Of a stretch of 64,000 nucleotides of DNA, positions 55,290 to 64,000 are shown one piece after another (position 1 is the first letter of the stretch; each line of letters starts with the position of its first letter). The notes beneath the pieces are model-generated. The model ran no database searches. It saw nothing but the letters and a program-made list of their open reading frames with translations, and was not told the origin of the DNA. The DNA is from Xenoacremonium recifei (Eukaryota; Ascomycota; Sordariomycetes; Hypocreales; Nectriaceae): positions 186,001-250,000 of the forward strand of contig WOFQ01000051.1 in the NCBI GenBank assembly GCA_012184525.1, given 5' to 3'. The position numbers were made by a program, and so were the translations under genes.

Positions 55290-57322
55290 CTACTTTAGGC
55301 CCTCCCCAGAAAGTGCTAATTCCTGCTGCTGCTCAATGTCTCGCGCCTCAGATTCGGCTTCGATGATTGGAGAATCGGATTCCATCTCCAGCGCTGTCAT
55401 GCTCGTCAAATCCACAGGGAAGATCCAATGGAGAGCAAAGGCAGCAAATGCAGCTATTGTATTCCATGTTAGCATAGGCAACATCATTTGCGTGGAGTGG
55501 CTGGCGACTGACAAATACAAAACCCGAAAATGAAAGACATGTTGTAAAAGTTCATGGCTCCCTGAGAGACGGAGGCGGATGTATTCACGGATGCAATGAA
55601 CCCGGGCATGCTATGAATGAACTGGTGAGCCTAACTCAAAATGTCAAGAGAGAATGCACCTACCTTGGCACAACGCCAGCTAACCAAGCTATGGGAGTTC
55701 TCCAGTTATATCCTCGCCAGAACCAGTAGACAGACTTGGCAGATGGTTCATATAGATCTGGATAGTGGAATTTCCGCTTCTGAATAATGTAGAAGTTGAC
55801 GGTCAGCAAACCTATCAGCGGGCCGATAAACACGGCGTATGCACTGAGTACAGCCAGAAAACTGCGCAGATTGTAAGTTGCAGGAAGTGTAGAGATATGG
55901 GCGGTATATGCTTACGTTGACCCGCTGGCAAGCTGCTGCCACGGTTGCGGAATCACACTTAAAGCAGCTAGGACATATGCGCCCCGGCGAAGGTTGATAT
56001 ATTTCGGCGCAAGGCTGGCGACATCGAGACCGCCTGCCAGTACATTGCCAGGCACATTGATGGAGAGCTGTGCGATAATAAAGACAAATGCCAGGAAAAA
56101 GGTCGCTGCTCGTGTGCCGGGCTCGCTCGTGGTATGCATTGATCCGTCCTGCATGGCGACAAGGAGGGAGTAGGGATCCCAGAGTGGCTCTCCTTGACCA
56201 TAGCCTGCAAATTTGGTTCGTTAGTAAATGTATCCTTGTAGTTCAGCAAGGGGGAACCCATACGCTGTTGCGTGGCCGCGGTGACGAGAATGCCACAGAT
56301 GCCTGTGAAGGCACTTGAGATCACATAGGATATGAACTGGCTTGAGGTGACCTGACTTGTTTTCTTAGCGAGTCTGGTATAATCGTTCTGATTGAGAACA
56401 CCAGCAGCTGCGGCACCCAGAACGCTCATCATGCCGCTACAAATAGCCCAGCCAAGAGCGGATCCATGAAGCTCGGTGGTATTGCCAAATGAATCATTCA
56501 GAGAGCTACCAGGCCCTTCTGTACCAAGTGCCCAGCCCATCAAGCAGATGAAGGCAACCATGGATAGTCCAGCTCCCGCGTGGAAGTAGACTTGTATCTG
56601 GTGAGGCTTGAACCAGATGAAAGCACAGCAGATCACATTAAAGATAAAATATCCGACGAATTCAGCACTGGTGATGCCAATGTTTTCCGGGAGAGTGTTG
56701 GGAATACGGCTGTCGAGGTTGGGCCAGATCGAGCGGAGACAGACGAATACCATTTTCCCGCCAATTACGGCCTGAACACCGTACCAGACAAAAGAGAGCA
56801 AGATTCGGTTCAAAATCGGGAAATATGACCCGTACATACCTATCCAGGCTATTAGCATTGAACAGGTGCGATTGATAAGACGTCGAGCGCACCCCATACT
56901 GATCGGCTCACAACAGAGTATCCCAAATGGCTGGTGGCGCCTGATATCGAGTTCAGAACGGCAAAGAAACCGGTAAGAACAGATCCGAAGACAATAGCAA
57001 TAATGGCCTGCCACCAGTTTAGGCCGACGGCAAGCATCGAGGCTCCGGTTTGGTATGTGCTGATATTGCAGTTGACAAGAAACCAGAGCTCAAAGAAATG
57101 AATCCACCCTGGTTGAGGATTTTGTCAGCTAGGCATATTCCATGTTGACATACTTTTTGATGGGCAGATAGTATTCGTCTTTGACAACTTACGCCATGTC
57201 TGTCGCTCTGGGGGCACGGGTTTCAAGTCCTCGTTGCTCCAGTTGCTGGAGAGAGCGTTCCGTTCCTCCTCCGGGAGTTGCAACTTTGCCAGGGCCTGGC
57301 AGCCCAGTCGTCTGAAGGTCAT
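55290..57322 (-). CDS. NCS1-family nucleobase/allantoin/hydantoin-type permease (554 aa)
   Basis: Seven exons: 57322-57193, 57108-56893, 56839-56264, 56204-55916, 55861-55664, 55610-55519 and 55453-55290. The frame upstream of 57322 has only a GTG, then a stop. The N-terminus has the NCS1 signature NEDLKPVPPERQTW, then STYQTGASMLAVGLNWWQA (helix 1), VWGMYGSYFPILNRI, WYGVQAVIGGKMV and a sodium-site-like LGAAAAGVLNQNDYTRLA. Twelve membrane segments are expected, and the C-terminus is acidic. Related proteins are Fur4, Dal4, Fui1 and bacterial Mhp1; Mhp1 imports hydantoins and is encoded beside hydantoinases. Substrate here is unproven. It is divergently transcribed from the hydantoinase gene over 458 bp. 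Confidence 0.9.
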
Positions 57323-57780
57323 AACGCTGTCAATGTCTTTGGCCAGTATTCTCTGGAGTCTTGTTACCGTGGAGCGCCCACAATGCACAAATGGCTTGTG
57401 TTAGCTAATGGAATGCACCTTGACAGGGACAACGACATCGCAGGACGCAGGCAAGCAAACCTATCATATAGAATTTCTTATCGCCAATAGGTGACAGAGG
57501 CAGGAGTTGCCGAAGCACTAATTAGCCATTTCTCCTAATGCTTGATGTGGTGATGTCTGGGGGCTAGTCGTACCAGAAAGAGCATGTCTTGCCGACGGAA
57601 CCCCACAGCAGGGAATTCTTGCCGACGAAACCATCGCCTCTTATTAGCTATCAGAATATCGGTATGGAATATCTAAACCGGTGCTGTATCTCTTTAAGAC
57701 TCGTCATCCGACTTTGCGCTCGGCAGCTCCAAAAGCAAACACGGGTCATCAAGCTAAGGCAGCTGGAGAGTGAAATAAAC
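57323..57780. promoter_or_regulatory. Divergent promoter: NCS1 permease and hydantoinase-DUF917
   Basis: 458 bp between start codons. It carries a direct repeat TCTTGCCGACG at 57587-57597 and 57617-57627, exactly 30 bp apart (about three helical turns), each followed by a short A/C-rich tail. A related TTGCCGAAG lies at 57508-57516. CCG-containing direct repeats suit a Zn2Cys6 regulator and would allow joint control of uptake and ring opening. Confidence 0.5.
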
Positions 57781-60700
57781 ATGTCTTTACAAGCAGCCAA
57801 GAAGATGCTTCGCATCGGTGTCGACGTTGGCGGTACCAATACGGACTGCATCATTTTAGGTGCCTTGACAGCTTCTTGCTTTTCTCTTAGGTGAAGATTG
57901 CTGACTGAGGCATTGTACCTACAGATCCATCCAAGGCGAAAGAGCCCGATCGTGGAATACTATGCTCGGTGAAGCACAGCACCACCCCTGATGTAACAAC
58001 CGGTATCAAAGCAGCCATTAACATGGCCCTGGACAAAGCTCGCGTCCAGTCAGATGCTGTGGCTGCGATTATGATAGGAACCACGGTGAGTTGGTCCTCG
58101 CCTGGCCTTACGCATACCCTCCTAGCTTACCCATTCATTCAACTAGCATTTTGTCAATGCCGTCGTGCAGGCAGACAGCCGCAATCTGCGCAAGGTCGCC
58201 GTGCTACGTCTTTGTGGTCCGTACACTCAAGAAGTGCCACCGTTCTGCGATTTCCCACCAATATTAGCGCGTATAATGAATGGACACATCGCCTATCTCG
58301 ACGGAGGATTGGAGAGTAAGTCAAACGCTCACCAGTGTCGGAGGAAAGCGAGGAGTTTTTATCGCGGTAGATGAGAGGCGATCGGACTAACATATTTGGA
58401 TGCCTGTAGTTGATGGCCGAGATATCACGCCCCTGGATGAGCAGCAGATTCGCCGAGAGTGCATCAAGATCGTGGAGAAGGGTATCTCCGACGTCGTTGT
58501 CGTTGGTGTCTTTTCGCCGCTAGACACACGAGGTCTCCAGGAAGAAAAGGCTCGCGACATTATCCTTCAAGAGATTCCCGGATGCGATGTGGTGTTGTCT
58601 AGAGAGGGTGAGTATATCACGGTGAATAAGCAAGTGACATATCGGCTGACGTGCATCATCCAAGTCGGCAACATTGGTTATCTTGAACGAGAAAATGCAG
58701 CTATTCTCAACTCTTCCATCATCAAGTTTGCGCGACAGACAATCCAGGGGTTCAGTGCAGCCATGCACTCCCTCGGTTTAGCCTCCTGTCCGCTCTTCCT
58801 GACACAAAACGATGGCACCTTGATTGACGTCGCCACGGCACAGAGATGTCCAATACGCACATTCTCCAGCGGGCCAACAAACAGCATGTCTGGGGCCTCT
58901 TACTTGGCTGATCTAAACAGCACTAGCGAGGGGCGCCAGGTGATTGTTGCTGATATTGGCGGCACCACGACTGATCTTTGCGCCCTGTAAGTAGTAAGCC
59001 TTCTCTCGGCATCCAGTACTGACAGATCTCAGTCTGCCCTCCGGGTTTCCTCGAGAAGCCGGCGCCTGGGTTGAGGTTGGTGGTGTTCGGTGTGCTTTCC
59101 CGATGCCCGAGGTTCTTTGCATAGGTCTTGGTGGCGGCTCTAGGGTTGTGCAAAGAGAGGACAACAGCATCAAGGTCGGTCCGGACTCCGTCGGCCATCA
59201 GCTACTTTCCGAAGCCATTGTGTTTGGTGGAAATTCCGTGACTACCACAGACATCGCTGTGGCGGAGGGCAGAGCCCAGATCGGGGACGAAACACTCGTT
59301 TCTCATCTGAAGGGAACACATTTGCTACAAGGTGCTCGAGCAGAGATCACAAAAATTCTTGAGAATGGGATTGACAGCATGAAACTCTCTGCCGACGATG
59401 CAGTGCTTGTTCTTGTTGGCGGTGGCAGCGTGATCTCAATGGACGAGTTGAAGGGAGTGGCTAAGATCATCCGACCCCCGTGAGTAGAACTTCTGGGATT
59501 GCTCTAGTTGTGTTCATCGCTGATCCGATTGATAGTCACTTCGATTGCGCCAATGCGGTGGGTGCAGCCATCGCCAAAATCTCAGGATTGATTGACACGA
59601 TCGAAATCCTTGAGGGCAGAGACGAGCATGAAGTTGTCGAGGCCACCAAGCAAAAAGCTATCCAAGCCGCTATTGAGAACGGGGCACAGAAGGATTCCGT
59701 ACGCATAGTGTCTCTGGAGAACCTGGCTTTGGAGTACAGTGCTGTCAAGGCGAGCAGGTTGATGGTTAAAGCCGTAAGTTAGAAGCAGAACACCTTCGCA
59801 ATATTTGTGACTAGACGGTTGACAAGACATAGGCTGGAATGTTGAGTGCCGATGCGTTACTTCATTCAGACTCCGCCATTGCCAATGGTGAAATGGTAGA
59901 CTTGAACAGGCCTTCTGTCAATGGTTATCGTGTACCAGAGTATTTGGAGGAGAATGGCCCAGAAGCATTCGCAACCAGTCCTTCGGCCTCAATTAACATC
60001 GCTGAGTACAGGCCTCAAGTATCCGCCGACGGGACATGGCATATCTCTGAAGTCGACTGCGAGTTTCTCGCAACCGGATGTAGTATACTTGCCTGTGGAG
60101 GGGGAGGCCCTGGGTATAATTGCTACCTTGCTGCTCGAGCAGCTCTACGTCAGGGGAAGCAGATGCGGGTGGTGGACATCGGCACTCTTCCAGACGATAC
60201 CCTGGTTTTCGGAACCAGCACTTATGGGTAGACTCAACGCACATAACAAGTCAGGAGAAAGAGTCCATATGCTGATCTGATTTTAGCGCTCCTGCTGTTG
60301 CTTCCGAGCGACTTCCAAGCGGGACTGAAGCAGTTGATGCCATAAGTGGACTGCTACCCTATTACCCGGAGGAGAAGCCGGGTGCATTAATCGCAGTAAG
60401 TATAGCATAGTATAACAACTCAGGATGATCTAACTCCAGGCAAGGACGAAATCGGGGGAATGAACGGTCTTCGACCGCTACTGACAGCAACACATTGGGG
60501 CACCGTGACAATCGATGGCGATTATATGGGACGCGCATATCCTCGCATCTACCACAGCACCACCTTTGGTAAGCGTCAAATAACCTTCCCAACTGTGTGC
60601 CGTAGCGTTTTGTTGATGAATTTCTAGTGAATGGACTCTCTATTACACCTTGCGCGCAGGCAGATGGCATGGGTAACACCGTGGCAGTATCACGTTGCGA

Positions 60701-61498
60701 TGACCCTGTTAGACTTGAGAGGCTGCAACGTAAGGCAGCTCTTGAGCTTGGACTACTGAGCCAGATGGCTGGGGCGGGAATGAGAGTCCGTGATCTCAAG
60801 AAATCAGCAGTCCTGGGTTCAACGTCCCTGGCCTGGCATATTGGCCGAGCTGTCTATCAGGCGCGTCAGGAGAAGTCAAGCATCGTTGACGCAATCGTTA
60901 GTCCCAGAAGTCTTCAGAGTTGCTTGCGCGGGATGACTGACAGATCAATTCCAGCTTAGGGTCAATCCGTGCGGCCGACTCTTGTACACTGGCAAAATCG
61001 TAGAAGTTCGACGCTTTGTGTCCGACAGCGGATACACCGAAGGCACAGTCCGGATTCGCGCCCTTCGGTCTGAGGAGCAAGAAGTCGGTGAAAGGATTAG
61101 TAGGGAGACTCGCGATATGGTGTTGCCATTCCAAAATGAGTACCTTTACGCGGCCTTGGTTCATGGCAACGACGAAGAGGTGGTATGCACTGTCCCAGAT
61201 CTAATCAGCATTCTCGGAATGGATGGGTACGCCTTGGGTACGCAGGACATCAAATACGGTTTGAGAGTGAATGTCATGGGATTCAAGGGACATCCGCATT
61301 GGTCAGTACAATCTGGATATCTTGCAAATCAGTGCATACTAACAATCATGTGTCTGAAGGTATACGGAGCGTGGACTTGAATTGGGGGGACCGAAGGACT
61401 TTGGATATTTGGAAATGAAGAATATCTCTGTATCGCCCACGTTCTACGACCCCCCTCGAGTTACAGATATCTTTCGACCTAAAGAAAAGGTACCATAA
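57781..61498 (+). CDS. Hydantoinase/oxoprolinase A fused to DUF917 (1,005 aa, 13 exons)
   Basis: Exons: 57781-57859, 57925-58085, 58147-58315, 58410-58607, 58665-58986, 59033-59479, 59536-59773, 59833-60227, 60287-60395, 60424-60568, 60628-60896, 60955-61301 and 61360-61498; all phases agree. The intron 58608-58664 is 57 bp, in frame and stop-free; removing it restores LSREVGNIGYLERENA. Residues 11-26 (RIGVDVGGTNTDCIIL) and VADIGGTTTDL are the actin-like ATP-binding motifs of hydantoinase A/oxoprolinase. From about 608 to the end (CSILACGGGGPGYNCYLAAR, DEIGGMNGLRPLL, VNPCGRLLYTGKIV, WYTERGLELGGPKDFGY) is DUF917, also called the S-methyl-thiohydantoin desulfurase-like family. It probably performs ATP-dependent opening of a hydantoin-type ring, perhaps after desulfuration. 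Cytosolic. Confidence 0.88.
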
Positions 61499-62058
61499 TA
61501 GTTCTTAGGGTTTGGGTTAAGGTTGTTGGGGGGGAGCTAGTTTGCTCTGATTTGTGCTATTAACTGGATTTATCACGGAAGGAAGCACTACCAAGGTCCC
61601 CAAATAGTCTTTCACGAATGACTGCTGGGTCGGAAGTATTTGAATGCGAGCTGCTGAAGGAATCGGGAATTATTTTCTTCAGAAGTATTACACACTACAT
61701 CCTGCATCCTGCTTGATATAAAATCTCTGGCACGATTGTCCAAGAATTCTTTCTGATTATTATACTCAAATATATAATAAGTGTAGTTTTTGCTTCTCAA
61801 TATGATATGTAACTTATATCGTCAATTATTACTATGCGTAGATTAAATATTGAGTATGTATCCAAGTTCGCCCGTCGACCTGATATCCGGTGCAGGTTCA
61901 TCGTGAGCGTCTACCCATCTCCATTTTTCCAAATCGCATAAACGCCAGAAAATCACTATGCTGAACCTCGCCAGATTGTCATGAACATTCAATCAACGTC
62001 ATTAACCAAAATAAAATAACGGGGTATCCAAAATTGGTCATCTCCAAGAAAGACTGAC
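61499..62058. other. Convergent 3' intergenic region
   Basis: 560 bp, AT-rich, with TATAATAAGTG-type sequences around 61,760-61,850 that suit polyadenylation signals of both flanking convergent genes. No coding frame of note. Confidence 0.5.
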
Positions 62059-63977
62059 TTACGCCGTCTCCTTAGATCCGTTCACAACGCTGTCCCTCCT
62101 CGCCACACTAGCAGCGAGGGCCGGGTCAGGTTGCTTCTCCTCCTCCTCAGTCGACGTATTGCCGCCCATAGGAGGGAAAGTGGGAGCATAAGCGCTTTTC
62201 TGACGGATCCTGGCACCGTACTTGTAGAAGATGAAGGGGATCGGAGCCAGCACCACCGCGACGCAGCCCAATAGCGTCGAAGCCCACTGGATGCCCATAC
62301 CGTCGAACATCTGGCGAGCGAACAGAGGGAAGCCAGCGCCACAAAGCGAACGCAAGAAGGTGTTGCCGGCGATAGCTGAGGCAGCGAACATGAGGTATGC
62401 GTCGACAAGGTAGTTCAGCGCCTGAAGGAAGATGGACATGAGACCGAAGCCGGTGCAGAGACCACTGAGAGCAGGGACAACCCAGTGGATATCTCGAGTG
62501 TATCCAGTCCTATATACACGTTAGCAAGCTGTATTACGTGGCTTTTTCAAGAGAAAGCTTACCATCCAAACCAAAAGATACCAATGGCAAAGGCGATTCC
62601 TCCAGCCATGACATTGGGCAGTCGCCACTCGGGCACAGGAATACCATTGTTGGCGGCCAGTTTGCGGTTGTACCAGGGCTGCTGAAGGAAGACACTGGCA
62701 CCGGCAATAAGCTGTCCAGCGATCATGCCGAAGAAAGTCAAGCCCGACTGGCCAAGGGTGAAGCCGTGGACGCCCACGAAGACGAGCGGGTAGGCAGTCA
62801 AGAACAGGTACAACAGACCGTAAATGAAGGACATGTAGATGGAGAGCAGTAGAATGATGGGCTCAGTGAAGAGCAGGCGCAGAGGTCGCGAAAAGTTCTT
62901 CTGGACGAGCTCGCGGAAGTCAACCTCGATTTCCTCTTGCTTGGCGTGGATACCCCAGTTCTTGGTTCGGCGACGCAGCTCAGCAGCCTTGTCGATGAGG
63001 ATGACGGGCGGGTACGTCTCCGAGAGGAAGAGGAAGTCGAGGATGAAAGCAACAAAGCCCATGATGGAAGCCAAGTACTCAGTCCAGCGCCAGCCCAGAT
63101 ACGACTCGACGATGAAACCACCAATGAAAGGAGCCAGAAGGGGACCCGTGAAGACGGCCATGGAGAAGAGCGTAATGGCAGCGCCTCGCATGCGGTTGTC
63201 GAACATATCTGAGAAGACTGCAGCGACGACAGCTAGAGGACAAGCACCGAAGAAACCAGAAAAGAAGCGGCAGATGAGGATAGTCTGAATGTCCTTGCCG
63301 GTCGCACAGCCAATTGAGAAGACAGAGAAGCCAAACATGGAGACAACTAGGGGGAATCGACGTCCTCGCAACTCAGAAAGAGGCGCCCAGAGGGTTGGGC
63401 CAAAAGCGAAACCGAGAACGTAAAAGGTCGTGCCCAGCAATCCGACCTCAGAGCCGACATCGTAGATGGCAGCGACGGTCAAGGTGGCACTGGAGAAGAT
63501 GGATGAGGTGAAGGCGGCAGTCATGGTGGTGTATCCCAGCATGGCAGCCGTCAGCACCTTTTTCCTCATAGGCCAGTTCTGCGAGTGCAATGGGTCGTCG
63601 GGTCCATCAAATTCGACAACATACTCCTCCTGAGCAGGCAGAGGCGGCGGATAGGGCTTGCCGGCGCCAAAGTTCGGGAGAGGCTTGCTGTCTCGTGTGC
63701 GGCTCCGGGCGCCACTGCCAACGGTCATGTTAAACTGACTGCGGGCAGTGACGATTCGGCTGAGCTCCGTGGGATGGCGCTCGAGGTCATTTTGCGTGGC
63801 GACTCGACTCATGTTGGTCCTTCGAGCCATGGGTGACGGGTCGGTGGCTGACGAGGAGGACGAGGAGGCGGTGGAAGTGGTGAGGACACGCTCGATCTCG
63901 GCGCTGGAGCGTTGTTGGTAGCGGGTTGGGGAAGCTTCGCGCTCGGCGTCGACGAGCTCTTGAGAAACGACGTCCAT
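62059..63977 (-). CDS. MFS multidrug/polyamine-type transporter, DHA1 (621 aa)
   Basis: Exons 63977-62563 and 62509-62059; the junction gives FWFGWTGYTRDIHWV. After a Ser/Thr-rich cytosolic N-terminus comes VEFDGPDDPLHSQNWPMRKK, the entry motif of fungal DHA1 exporters (Flu1/Tpo-like), and about 12 membrane helices. Family motifs include PLSELRGRRFPLVVSMFGF (motif A-like), CRFFSGFFGACPLAVVAA and VFTGPLLAPFIGGFIVESYL (motif C). The central loop is basic, and the C-terminus has GAGFPLFARQMFDGMGIQWA. Probably proton-driven export at the plasma membrane. The stop TAA is embedded in GTAAGT, so an alternative 3' splice form cannot be excluded. Membership in the hydantoinase cluster is uncertain; it may just be a neighbour. 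Confidence 0.9.
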
Positions 63978-64000
63978 GATGGCGGTTTCTCTCGAGTCTA

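Overview
The window is nuclear DNA of a filamentous ascomycete (Pezizomycotina). The evidence is short 49-120 bp introns with GTRNGT donors and CTRAY branch points, Zn2Cys6 regulators, a fungal PDR-type ABC transporter, NRC-2-type AGC kinase, Mgs1, Yen1, Arp10 and a Mug190-like C2 protein. I cannot place it to genus; a Sordariomycete is a guess. No tRNA, rRNA, CRISPR array or intact transposon was seen. All exon models were built by hand from reading frame and splice consensus.

Left half (about 2,000-32,600), housekeeping: a small basic protein; a spliced protein of unknown function; PCF11 (mRNA 3'-end processing); convergent MGS1 and YEN1 (genome stability); ARP10 (dynactin), which shares a 500 bp promoter with YEN1; mitochondrial seryl-tRNA synthetase; a two-TM membrane protein; an NRC-2 kinase; a C2H2/AT-hook protein; and a three-exon Mug190-like SMP/C2 lipid-transfer protein.

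Middle (33,500-46,950), accessory: an intact flavin monoamine oxidase with a decayed GABA/choline-type permease fused close to its 3' side, and the frameshifted C-terminal remnant of a second amine oxidase on the other strand just upstream. Next come a small GFA/CENP-V-type zinc protein, a Zn2Cys6 regulator and a 1,491-residue PDR ABC transporter, then about 2.5 kb without genes that contains a diverged inverted-repeat pair.

Right part (46,950-61,500), the most interesting segment: a regulator with only a fungal TF domain, divergent from an 11-exon M1 aminopeptidase; a RidA-family protein; a Zn2Cys6 regulator; and an NCS1-family permease divergent from a 13-exon, 1,005-residue protein that joins a hydantoinase/oxoprolinase A region to a DUF917 (S-methyl-thiohydantoin desulfurase-like) region. 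NCS1 transporter plus hydantoinase parallels the bacterial Mhp1/hydantoin-utilisation pairing. I infer a candidate (thio)hydantoin or related N-heterocycle uptake and ring-opening cluster. An MFS exporter-type gene closes the window.

Several genes look broken or wrongly long if read as plain ORFs but are intact once introns are removed: the GFA protein, ARP10 with a 54 bp in-frame intron, and the hydantoinase with a 57 bp in-frame intron.
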